Part shown: in pieces, positions 52,856 through 60,636 of the stretch
Layout of the letters: the number at the start of each line of letters is the position of its first letter
How positions within the stretch are numbered: position 1 is the first letter of the stretch
DNA from: Bacteroidales bacterium UBA6377
GTDB taxonomy: Bacteria; Bacteroidota; Bacteroidia; Bacteroidales; UBA932
Reading direction: 5' to 3'
Assembly (NCBI GenBank): GCA_002438805.1
Contig: DJQV01000018.1
Location: 128,663-192,662 of the forward strand
DNA length: 64,000 nt
Made by a program: the position numbers and the translations under genes
The notes under the pieces: model-generated
The model's database searches: none
What the model saw: the letters and a program-made list of their open reading frames with translations, nothing else
Told to the model about the DNA's origin: nothing

Positions 52856-54415
52856 TCATATTCCTATTTCCGCAATAATCTTGTCAATTTCAGCACGGAG
52901 CGCATTCTCCCTTTCTACAATCTCCGCAAGTTCTGCATTGAGCTTCACGATGTCCACCTTCTCTCTGGTGTCCTCCTGCTCTACATAGGTCGAGACAGAC
53001 AGGTTGTAGTCAGCCTTGGCTATGTCATCATTTGCCACAAGCTTGCTGATATACTGCACATCCTCTCTGTCCGTAAACAGGTCAAGGATATGCTGGATGT
53101 TCTCTTCCGTGAGCTTGTTGCTGTTGGTAACCTTAACACATTCCTTTGTGGCATCGATGAACAGAGTGCAGTTGTCCTTTTTTGCTTTCTTCAAGACCAT
53201 AATGCAGGTGGCAATGCTGGTCCCGAAGAATAGGTTGTCCGGAAGCTGGATGATGCAATCCACAAAGTTGTTATCAATAAGATACTGTCTGATCTTTTTC
53301 TCAGCTCCACCTCTATACATCACTCCCGGAAAGCATACTATGGCGGCCGTGCCGTTGCTGGCAAGCCAGGAAAGGGAGTGCATAATGAATGCAAGATCAG
53401 CCTTTGACTTCGGGGCCAAGACTCCGGCAGGAGCGAACCTAGGGTCATTGATAAGAGTTATATCATCATCACCCTTCCATTTCGTTGAGTAAGGTGGATT
53501 TGAGACTATCACTTCGAATGGCTCATCATCCCAGTGCTGTGGAGAAAGAAGCGTGTCCTCGCAGGCTATGTCAAACTTGTCATAGTCAATATCGTGCAGG
53601 AACATATTGATCCTACAAAGGTTATATGTAGTCAAGTTGATTTCCTGCCCGAAGAACCCCTGTCTCACATTGTCCTTGCCGAGTATCTTTGCTGCTTTCA
53701 GGAGCAGTGAGCCAGACCCGCAGGCCGGGTCATAAACCTTATTGACCTCTGTCTTGCCGACTGTGGCGAGCTTTGTCAAAAGCTCACTCACTTCCTGCGG
53801 AGTGTAGTATTCACCGCCACTCTTGCCTGCATTTGAAGCATACATACCCATCAGATATTCGTATGCATCACCAAATGCATCGATGGTATTGTCCTGATAG
53901 TCTCCCAGTTTCATTGACTGGATCCCCCTCAGAAGTTTGACCAGTTTTTCATTCCTCTTGATGACAGTAGCACCCAGCTTGTTGCTGTTCACATCAAGGT
54001 CTGCAAACAGCCCCTTGAAATCATCTTCACTTGCGGTCCCCTTTGCTGAGTTCTCAATAGACGAGAAGATGCCTTCAAGTGTCATATTCAAGTTAGGGTC
54101 AGCATCACAAGTCTTGCATACATTCTCAAAGAGCTGAGAAGGCAGGATAAAGAAGCCCTTGACATTCACCATTTCTTCCCTTATGCCTTCCGCCTGAGCA
54201 TCATCAAGGTCAGCATAATTGAAACCGGTGTTGCCCGTCTCCCATTCACCTTTGTTGATGTATATGGTGATGTTCTCACTGATGTATCTGTAAAAGAGAA
54301 TCCCGAGAATGTATGATTTGAAGTCCCATCCGTCCACGGAACCTCTCATCTCATCCGCTATTGCCCAAATAGTCCGGTGGAGTTCTGCACGCTCCACTTC
54401 TTTCTTGTTGTCCAT
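52856..54415 (-). CDS. hsdM: Type I restriction enzyme M subunit
   Basis: A 519-residue adenine methyltransferase subunit. The N-terminal helical domain starts ELHRTIWAIADEMRG and includes LGILFYRYISENI. Motif I is YDPACGSGSLLLKAA and motif IV is VIVSNPPYSTKW. The start at 54415 (MDNKKEVERA) is chosen over the frame start at 54493 because the added residues are not family-like. It is the first gene of the hsd set, but a 445-base gap with opposite-strand features separates it from hsdS, which is unusual for M and S. Confidence 0.95.
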   Translation of the reverse strand: MDNKKEVERAELHRTIWAIADEMRGSVDGWDFKSYILGILFYRYISENITIYINKGEWETGNTGFNYADLDDAQAEGIREEMVNVKGFFILPSQLFENVCKTCDADPNLNMTLEGIFSSIENSAKGTASEDDFKGLFADLDVNSNKLGATVIKRNEKLVKLLRGIQSMKLGDYQDNTIDAFGDAYEYLMGMYASNAGKSGGEYYTPQEVSELLTKLATVGKTEVNKVYDPACGSGSLLLKAAKILGKDNVRQGFFGQEINLTTYNLCRINMFLHDIDYDKFDIACEDTLLSPQHWDDEPFEVIVSNPPYSTKWKGDDDITLINDPRFAPAGVLAPKSKADLAFIMHSLSWLASNGTAAIVCFPGVMYRGGAEKKIRQYLIDNNFVDCIIQLPDNLFFGTSIATCIMVLKKAKKDNCTLFIDATKECVKVTNSNKLTEENIQHILDLFTDREDVQYISKLVANDDIAKADYNLSVSTYVEQEDTREKVDIVKLNAELAEIVERENALRAEIDKIIAEIGI

Positions 54416-54504
54416 CGTATTATCTGCTTGCCTTGTAAAGGTATAAAAAATTCCGGAAATAGGATGTCTTCTCTCGGCTTCCACCTTCATCATGGCCGCA
54501 TACA

Positions 54505-54539
54505 GAAAAAATCCCGGAAGCCGTCATGGCCGCCGGGAT
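54505..54539 (-). terminator. Minus-strand intrinsic terminator upstream of hsdM
   Basis: ATCCCGG (54511-54517) and CCGGGAT (54533-54539) form a stem; on the minus strand TTTTTTC follows. No minus-strand gene ends here, so it may be the leftover end of a displaced gene, or it may shield hsdM from incoming transcripts. Confidence 0.65.
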
Positions 54540-54798
54540 GAAGTGCGTCATAGTCAAGAGATTTTAAAAAACAGCTTTATCATAAGATTTTATCTTTATG
54601 CATCCTGCCATCCGGTCACGATTTCACCAAAACCGGAGCTGTATATTCTATGCGCTATTATGTTAATGGCAAATATAATCATCTGTTATCAAGTTCTTTC
54701 AGATTGAACGGGATTGAACCTGAAATGACCCAGTATGAACCGGAGAGCACCTTTCCACACTTTGTCTGGGGAGATTGCGGCCAGCTCCGGCGATAACA

Positions 54799-54862
54799 GC
54801 AAGGACTGCTGCATCAGCGCCAGAACAAGGCAACGGCAAGGACTGCTGCACCCGCGCCAGAA
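54799..54862. repeat. Tandem 37-base repeat leading into REP-like element C
   Basis: GCAAGGACTGCTGCA occurs at 54799 and again at 54836, a period of 37 bases, each followed by CGCGCCAGAA-like or CAGCGCCAGAA-like sequence. A single copy occurs at the same place before element D (about 56947). Confidence 0.6.
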
Positions 54863-54865
54863 GGC

Positions 54866-54973
54866 GGTGGCGGATAAGATGCTGATTATCAAGCAAAAGA
54901 ACTTTCAGCCTCCTCGCAAACTCCGGGAAGACATATCGTTATTCGCTTATGTGTCAAGCACTTATCGGCCACC
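54866..54973. repeat. REP-like palindromic element, copy C
   Basis: Ends GGTGGCGGATAAG (54866-54878) and CTTATCGGCCACC (54961-54973) are inverted repeats with one mismatch. The interior shares ATGCTGATTATCA and GGGAAGACATATCGTTATT with copy D. By eye the similarity to D extends from about 54822 to 55012, beyond the palindrome on both sides. Confidence 0.8.
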
Positions 54974-55214
54974 TCATTTTACCCCATGACACTGCTACGC
55001 CCACTCTCAACCGCCATGCACAACATCAACCGCCACAAACCGCCAGCACATCAACCCCATCCTCCAACACCACTTTCCCACACACCCCTCCGGCAGGCAG
55101 CGATGACAGGGATACCAAAGCTTAGAGTTGCAGCAGGCAGCGCCAATGTAAAGCATGAAAGTTCGCGTCAAAGCGCCGTGGCGCCACCGGCCCAACACAA
55201 AAACATCGCCGGTG

Positions 55215-55234
55215 CCGGCCCTGCCACACGGCGC
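55215..55234. repeat. Left arm of a 20-base inverted repeat around the RAYT locus
   Basis: CCGGCCCTGCCACACGGCGC. Its reverse complement, lacking two bases (AC), occurs at 57170-57187 on the far side of the transposase and its passenger gene. Confidence 0.65.
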
Positions 55235-55310
55235 AAAGACTTTCTTCTCTAAACATCTTACAAAAGCATTTTTTTCTGCTGATGGTCACACATGGCTGAT
55301 GAAAAAGGAA

Positions 55311-55318
55311 TATATTTG
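55311..55318 (+). promoter_or_regulatory. -7 promoter element for the RAYT gene
   Basis: TATATTTG, an exact match, 47 bases upstream of the ATG at 55366. No convincing -33 box is seen. Confidence 0.5.
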
Positions 55319-55365
55319 GATTATCCACAATGATTCATTAACTTGCGACAACTAGATTTCAGACT

Positions 55366-56283
55366 ATGGAACACAATGGTGGGAAGATCAGGAGCGAAAG
55401 ACGGGTTTGGCATATTTATCAAAGGGCTCGCCACGGATTTGTCGTATTCTACAACACAAGGGATTGCCTTGTATTCTTCACGATTTTTTCAATAAAAGCG
55501 ACACGACATAATATCAAGGTACTAGGTTTATGCTTGATGTTCAATCATATCCACATCATCGTAGAAGCACCAGACAAGGCTATGGTCGCAACATTCATGA
55601 GGGATGTCATGTCACGTTTCGCAATGCTCTACAACAAGCGGCATGGCATCTCGGGACAGCTTTTCAGAAGTTACGGCCTCGCACTCAAAAAAGGTGAGAA
55701 AGCAATCAGGACGACACTCGCATATCTCTACAACAATCCCGTAGAAGACGGCCTGTGCCGGAAGGCCGAAGAATGGCAATGGAATTTTCTTGCATACTCG
55801 CAATCAGAATGTCCTTTCTCAGACAAACTGATCCTCAAAAGAGCCACAAAAAGACTACGACATTCAATAGAACAGGTAAGAGTTCTTCGCAAATCAGGAT
55901 GCATCCTCGGATACGAAGCGATTGACAGTCTTTGCAAAAACCTGGATGCCACAGAGAAAAAGCAGATGGCCGATCACATAATCAACTTATACTCAGTTAT
56001 TAACTTCAACTCCACCACCTCATTCTATGGAAATTATAGCAAAATGTTGCGCGCATTCGAAAGCAATACCGGCAGCGAATACGACATTGCAGAATCTTAT
56101 GAAAACCACTCCGGGCCATCATACAGGAAGATGTCTCAATACGCATCCAAAGATATCTATAGTCTACTATGTCAACCGATAGAAAGCCGGGAAAAATATC
56201 TGGCAGAACTCCTCCTGAACTGCCATATCAAAAGACAACACGCAATGAAGTTCCTGCACATAGATTCAGAGGAGGCAAGATAA
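55366..56283 (+). mobile_element. REP-associated tyrosine transposase (RAYT, Y1_Tnp family)
   Basis: A 305-residue single-strand DNA transposase-like protein coded by this interval. The HUH metal site is HIH at 61-63 in LMFNHIHIIVEAP, and the conserved helix LAYLYNNPVEDGL (118-130) holds the candidate catalytic tyrosines Y120 and Y122. A long C-terminal extension (about 160-305) ends in a helix-turn-helix-like region. RAYTs act on short palindromic REP sequences. Here two copies of a palindrome-ended element (54866 and 56974) lie on either side, which makes those elements the likely substrate. The gene is AT-richer than the housekeeping genes. It reads in the same direction as the passenger gene at 56338, 54 bases on. 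Confidence 0.88.
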
Positions 56284-56337
56284 ATAAATGTCAGCAAAAA
56301 CAAAACAGACAACAAAATAATTACGTACCTTACAGAC

Positions 56338-56901
56338 ATGAAGTACAAGAGCTTTTACATATTGCCGGAATGCTCTGAGAGTAGATATTTCGGAAAAATC
56401 ACCGGAGAAAAGGAACTCGGTATTATAGAATCCGATTCCATGGATGGACTGACAAGAGAATTTCAGAAAACAGTTGATGACTATCTCGAAGAAAAGAAAG
56501 TACGCTGTGAAAGAAAACGAAAGAGAGTCGTAATATCAATATTAACATTCATCGCAATTATCATTTCAATGACAGCGACTTGCCCTACTAAGGACAAGCA
56601 TATTTCCGCTTTCTCCAACCAGCTTACTGCCATATTGAATGACAGCGCAGATGCAGATGAGACAGGGCTGGCGGTAATCGGAGTTCTATTTGGGAACCAA
56701 ATCATAGATGCGCTTGTCGGCCATTATCTCGTGATTGATGACTGCTTTATCTTCAATGTAGGAAAACTCCATTATGGAGGGAAAGCACACATCGTATCAA
56801 TAGGTGCCTTCGGCCATGTCTTTACAATACCTCAAAAGCAGCTTGAAGAGGCAGTCCACAACAACAAAGACTTGCAGGAGCTCATGGGTGGCCTGACTTA
56901 G
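56338..56901 (+). CDS. HicB-like domain joined to a membrane-anchored domain, passenger of the RAYT locus
   Basis: A 187-residue protein I cannot name. Residues about 1-53 (YFGKITGEKELG, then DGLTREFQKTVDDYLEEKK) resemble the partial RNase-H-like fold of HicB antitoxins. A basic stretch (RCERKRKRVV) and one transmembrane helix (about 63-82) follow, then a soluble domain of about 100 residues with GKLHYGGKAHIVSIGAFGHV, which recalls the DUF4359 type; that match is from memory and unchecked. It lies between the transposase and the right-hand element D, so it appears to be cargo. No toxin partner is visible. Confidence 0.6.
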   Translation: MKYKSFYILPECSESRYFGKITGEKELGIIESDSMDGLTREFQKTVDDYLEEKKVRCERKRKRVVISILTFIAIIISMTATCPTKDKHISAFSNQLTAILNDSADADETGLAVIGVLFGNQIIDALVGHYLVIDDCFIFNVGKLHYGGKAHIVSIGAFGHVFTIPQKQLEEAVHNNKDLQELMGGLT

Positions 56902-56973
56902 AAGCCGAAATGCTGGTCACCTCATCAGCTCCAGAACAAGGTAACAGCAAGGACTGCTGCACCAGCGCCAAAA

Positions 56974-57087
56974 CGCGGTGGCGGATAAGATGCTGATTAT
57001 CAGACAAAAGGGCATTCGGCCTCCCCGCAAACTCTGGGAAGACATATCGTTATTTACCTCTATATCAAACCCTTATCCGCCACCGCG
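56974..57087. repeat. REP-like palindromic element, copy D
   Basis: Ends CGCGGTGGCGGATAAG (56974-56989) and CTTATCCGCCACCGCG (57072-57087) are a perfect 16-bp inverted repeat. The centre contains GGCCTCCCCG...GGGAAGAC, a weaker version of the central stem of copies A and B. It lies 72 bases after the passenger gene stop. Confidence 0.85.
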
Positions 57088-57169
57088 TTTTATCCCCCCC
57101 CATGACCCTACTACGCCCATCCAACATCGACACACTCTCCACGTACCATCTCGGCAGGATCGGCAAAGT

Positions 57170-57187
57170 GCGCCGTGGCAGGGCCGG
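57170..57187. repeat. Right arm of the inverted repeat around the RAYT locus
   Basis: GCGCCGTGGCAGGGCCGG, the reverse complement of 55215-55234 apart from a 2-base difference in length. Together the arms enclose the transposase, its passenger and element D. Confidence 0.65.
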
Positions 57188-57212
57188 GCAACGTGAATTC
57201 AGATAACTTTTG

Positions 57213-57220
57213 TATATTTG
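57213..57220 (+). promoter_or_regulatory. -7 promoter element upstream of the LMW phosphatase
   Basis: TATATTTG followed by C, an exact match. The start codon is 158 bases downstream, giving a leader of about 150 bases in which I see no recognised riboswitch. Confidence 0.5.
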
Positions 57221-57378
57221 CCACGATTCGAAGGCGGCCGGAAAGAACTCTGCGGCCCGTAGCGAGGCCGAAGATGCAAGCACAAGCGGCCAAAGCTGTG
57301 CAATAGTCGCCCGGAACCAGAACGCCCAAATGAATCAGCATACCACAGAAGCACAGAACAAACGACAACGGACAAAAT

Positions 57379-57831
57379 ATGAAACGAATCCTATTTATCT
57401 GCCACGGCAATATTTGCAGAAGTCCGATGGCGGAATTCATACTCAAAGCCCTGCTTAGGGCAAGGGGCGACGAGGACCAGTACCTGATAGAATCAGCCGC
57501 CGTATCCGACGAAGAATACGGCAACCCCATCTACCCGCCGGCAAAGCGCTGCCTCAAGCAGCACGGCATCCAGTTCGACCAAGCCAAAACCGCACGCACC
57601 GTCACCCCGGAAGATTACAAGAAATTCGACCGCATCATCTGCATGGACACCAGCAACCTGCGCTGGCTTGAAAGAGTGATGGGCCCGGACCCCGACGGCA
57701 AAGTCCACCTGCTCATGTCCTACACCGGACACAGCCGAGATGTGGTGGACCCGTGGTACACAGGAGACTTCGAGCAGGCTTTCCAGGACATCCTCGAAGG
57801 GTGCGAAGCGATGCTCAACGCCGGGATATAA
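57379..57831 (+). CDS. Low-molecular-weight protein-tyrosine-phosphatase
   Basis: A 150-residue cytosolic phosphatase. The P-loop CHGNICRS (8-15) contains the nucleophile C8 and R14, and the general-acid loop is VVDPWYTGDF near residue 118. Length is typical. Members remove phosphate from tyrosine kinases that control capsule or exopolysaccharide, but no such kinase is nearby, so the substrate is open. It converges on the hypothetical gene at 57900 across a shared terminator. Confidence 0.95.
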   Translation: MKRILFICHGNICRSPMAEFILKALLRARGDEDQYLIESAAVSDEEYGNPIYPPAKRCLKQHGIQFDQAKTARTVTPEDYKKFDRIICMDTSNLRWLERVMGPDPDGKVHLLMSYTGHSRDVVDPWYTGDFEQAFQDILEGCEAMLNAGI

Positions 57832-57849
57832 CAGACTCCTGAATATGAA

Positions 57850-57875
57850 AGGGCTCCCCGCTTGCGGAGAGCCCT
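57850..57875. terminator. Hairpin terminator between convergent genes
   Basis: AGGGCTC pairs with GAGCCCT, and the inner CCGC pairs with GCGG around TT, with one mismatch between. It lies between the phosphatase stop and the stop of the hypothetical gene at 57900. T-tracts are weak on both strands. Confidence 0.6.
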
Positions 57876-57899
57876 CACAAAACCGGCGGCATCAGGAAA

Positions 57900-58445
57900 C
57901 TAATTCACCAGCACCTTCTTATAGCCGAGACGCTTGATCTCTATGGCGGCTCCTATGCGGTACAAAACAGTATAGGCCCGCACAAGCACATAGAAACCGA
58001 GATCCGTCTGCGGCTCGATGCTTTCGTGCCTTATCAGGCCGAGAGTCGCAAGAGCGCAGCTCAAGAGAGTGTCGTTGATCTTCTTGGCTTCCGGGTCATC
58101 CGCCTTGAAGCCAAGCACGTCCTGAAGTATATGCTCGTCCATGTTGTCCCAGCCCTTGCTGCCGTAATACGACTTGTAGCTGTCATCCTTGTGGGCCTCC
58201 CAGTCCACATCCCAGTTGTGGGCCACGCCCATCCCGAGGAATGCCGCCCAGGAAAGCGCAGCTTCCGGGTAGGCATTGAAATTCTCCACAGCATCCGCCG
58301 TGTAGTCCTTGATATAAGAATCCCATTTCTCATCGATATCGGGACTCCTCAACACTTCCTCCCCCAGCAGGCCGGCACCTTGGCAGACCTTGAGGAGGCC
58401 GTCTTCGAGAATCTTCTCGAACCTGTCCAAATACTCTGTATCCAT
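57900..58445 (-). CDS. Conserved hypothetical protein
   Basis: A 181-residue soluble, mostly helical protein with no signal peptide. Notable segments are ALSWAAFLGMGVAHNWDVDW and the charged stretch near KGWDNMDEHILQDVLG. No catalytic motif or family is recognised. It begins 5 bases after the RelA/SpoT homologue stop in the same direction, so the two are likely co-transcribed. Confidence 0.7.
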   Translation of the reverse strand: MDTEYLDRFEKILEDGLLKVCQGAGLLGEEVLRSPDIDEKWDSYIKDYTADAVENFNAYPEAALSWAAFLGMGVAHNWDVDWEAHKDDSYKSYYGSKGWDNMDEHILQDVLGFKADDPEAKKINDTLLSCALATLGLIRHESIEPQTDLGFYVLVRAYTVLYRIGAAIEIKRLGYKKVLVN

Positions 58446-58450
58446 GATAG

Positions 58451-60541
58451 TTATACTCTATGAACCTTTATGACGTTCTTTATGTTTGAAACCAATGATA
58501 TCACCTTGTCCAACTCGGTATTTGACGGCACAAGCAGCTTGACGCTGATCTCATAAGTGCCGGTCCTCTGGTTCTCCTTGACATTGAAGGAGCGCATCGA
58601 GACTTTGAACTTGCCGATAACGTCCATGATCGCGCTGAGCACCGGATGCTCCATCCCTGCGGTGATGGCGAGGTCACAGACGAAATCCCCACCGCTGCTG
58701 CTGTCCTGCCAGACGACCTTCTGTATCCTGTACGGGTAGCGCTCTATCAGCCTTGCCGCGTTGGGACAGGAGATCCTGTGTATCTTGATGCCGTCTGTCC
58801 TGGTGACAAACCCGAAGACGTCATCGCCAAAGACGGGGTTGCAGCACTTGGAAAGTTTGTAGTCCAGTCCCCGCACATTCTTGGCGCTGATCACCAGAAT
58901 GTCATCAGACGAAGTCCCGGCATAGCCTTCCTTCAAGGCCGTCGCGTCCCTCTCCTCCGCAGTCGGAAGAGCTTTCTCCGCCTGCTTCTGGAGGATGAAA
59001 GCCTTTATGTCATTGACATCCACCTCTTCACGCGATATGGCTGCGAGGAACGGCATCACGGAATTGAATTTCCTCGACTTCATGAACTCGGTCTGCAACT
59101 CGTCACTGAACTCCAGTTTCCAGTTCTTGAGGCGGCGTTCCAGAATCTCGCGCCCTTCGGCAGCCGAGCGCCGCTCGTCGGCATCGAGTTCCTGCTTTAT
59201 CTTGCTGCGGGCCTTGGACGTGACCACCCAGCCCAACCAGTCCCTATTTGGCCGCTGGTTGCGGCTCGTCATGATCTCCACCACATCTCCCGTCTTCAGT
59301 TTTTCCTTGATCTGCACCGGCTTGCCGTTGACCTTCCCTCCCGTGCAGCGGCACCCCACATTGGAGTGGATATTGAAAGCGAAATCAAGCACTGAGGCTC
59401 CGGCTGAGAGAATCCTGAGTTCCCCGGTAGGGGTGAACACAAAAATCTCCTTGTCCGGCGGTGCCGGCATGTCCTCGGGGCTGGCCTCGAACGGGTTGGC
59501 AAGCGAGTCGCGCACGGACTGCATCCACCTGTCCAGCGATGCCTCATGACGTATGCCCTTATAGGCCCAGTGGGCCGCGTTGCCGCTCTCGGCCTCGATG
59601 TCCATGCGTTTTGTACGTATTTGGACTTCAAGGGATTTGCCCTGTCTGTTCTTGACCGTGATGTGCAGGGACTCGTATCCGTTGGGACGAGGCGTGGTGA
59701 GCCAGTCGCGCAGGCGTTTGACATCGGGTTCGTATTCTTCCGTCACATAGGAATATACTTTCCAGCAGAGGTCCTTCTCCAGTTTCGGATCGTCCTCGCA
59801 GTCGATAATGAAGCGGATTGCGAACACGTCATATACCCCCTCGAAAGGCACTTTCTGCACCTGCATCTTGCGGTAGATTGAATATGCGCTCTTTGTGCGC
59901 GCCTTGAGCTTGTAGCGGATGCCGGCATCGGAAAGCTTCTTCTCAAGAGGCCGGATGAACTCGGCGGTGAGCTGCTCCCGGTCTTTTTCCGTGGCTTTGA
60001 GCTTGTTGGTGACAGCCCTGTACTGCTCAGGCTCCGAGTAGCGGAAGTAGATGTTTCCCAGCTCGTTGTTGATATTGTAAAGCCCAAGCTGGTGAGCAAG
60101 CGGCATGTAGAGCATCATCGTCTCCAGAAGCTTCTGCTCCCTGGAGGTCTTTGGGAAGATGCTCAGGCTCCGCATAACCTCCAGACGGTCGGCTATCTTC
60201 AGCACCACCACCCTCGGGTCAGTGGAATACTGGACGATCAGTTTCTTGTAGTTCTCGGCTTCGAGCCGGGTGTCCTTGGGCTTTATGGTCGAAATCTTGT
60301 TGAGCCCCTCGGTAATCTTTCGCACCTCAGCCGGGAAAGAACTGATGTCCACATCCTTATGCGTCCTCGTCGCCTCATGCAGATATACAGCGGCCACGCA
60401 CTCCATAGGCAGGCCGATCTCGTCTGCCACTATACGGGCGACATTGTCGGGGTGCTGTATGAAAGGGCTGCCGTCGTAACGGGTCTCATCTTTAAGTGCC
60501 TCAAGCGCCACCGCGCGGGCTTTTTCTACAAGTGCATCCAT
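58451..60541 (-). CDS. RelA/SpoT homologue, probable (p)ppGpp synthetase
   Basis: A 696-residue multidomain protein: HD hydrolase domain (about 20-150), synthetase domain (about 190-350), TGS domain (about 365-430) and C-terminal ACT domain (about 620-696). The synthetase keeps RPNGYESLHI and LEVQIRTKRMD. The hydrolase motif HD...ED is degraded: it reads LHEATRTHKD (H55, E56), and the later KIADRLHNMR-type motif reads KIADRLEVMR. The enzyme may therefore make but not destroy (p)ppGpp, as RelA does. The ATG at 60541 is used; the longer frame needs a TTG. A -7 box lies 7 bases upstream. Confidence 0.93.
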   Translation of the reverse strand: MDALVEKARAVALEALKDETRYDGSPFIQHPDNVARIVADEIGLPMECVAAVYLHEATRTHKDVDISSFPAEVRKITEGLNKISTIKPKDTRLEAENYKKLIVQYSTDPRVVVLKIADRLEVMRSLSIFPKTSREQKLLETMMLYMPLAHQLGLYNINNELGNIYFRYSEPEQYRAVTNKLKATEKDREQLTAEFIRPLEKKLSDAGIRYKLKARTKSAYSIYRKMQVQKVPFEGVYDVFAIRFIIDCEDDPKLEKDLCWKVYSYVTEEYEPDVKRLRDWLTTPRPNGYESLHITVKNRQGKSLEVQIRTKRMDIEAESGNAAHWAYKGIRHEASLDRWMQSVRDSLANPFEASPEDMPAPPDKEIFVFTPTGELRILSAGASVLDFAFNIHSNVGCRCTGGKVNGKPVQIKEKLKTGDVVEIMTSRNQRPNRDWLGWVVTSKARSKIKQELDADERRSAAEGREILERRLKNWKLEFSDELQTEFMKSRKFNSVMPFLAAISREEVDVNDIKAFILQKQAEKALPTAEERDATALKEGYAGTSSDDILVISAKNVRGLDYKLSKCCNPVFGDDVFGFVTRTDGIKIHRISCPNAARLIERYPYRIQKVVWQDSSSGGDFVCDLAITAGMEHPVLSAIMDVIGKFKVSMRSFNVKENQRTGTYEISVKLLVPSNTELDKVISLVSNIKNVIKVHRV

Positions 60542-60547
60542 CAAAGA

Positions 60548-60555
60548 CAAATATA
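60548..60555 (-). promoter_or_regulatory. -7 promoter element of the RelA/SpoT gene
   Basis: Minus-strand TATATTTG, an exact match, ending 6 bases before the ATG at 60541, so the transcript would be nearly leaderless. The -33 box is weak. Confidence 0.45.
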
Positions 60556-60636
60556 CCAAATTTCGTGCTAATCCGCCCCGGCAAAGCGCAAGTGATTTGC
60601 GGGCACGGATTTTAATTCGTAATTTCGCAGCCCGTT

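Noticed and set aside
52599..52859. An 86-codon minus-strand frame between hsdM and hsdS
   Set aside because: No motif is visible, and it is antisense to the small basic ORF, whose repeated pattern looks more like real coding sequence.
54689..54896. Short minus-strand frames beside element C
   Set aside because: They fall within the repeat sequence and change with each copy; no conserved product is likely.
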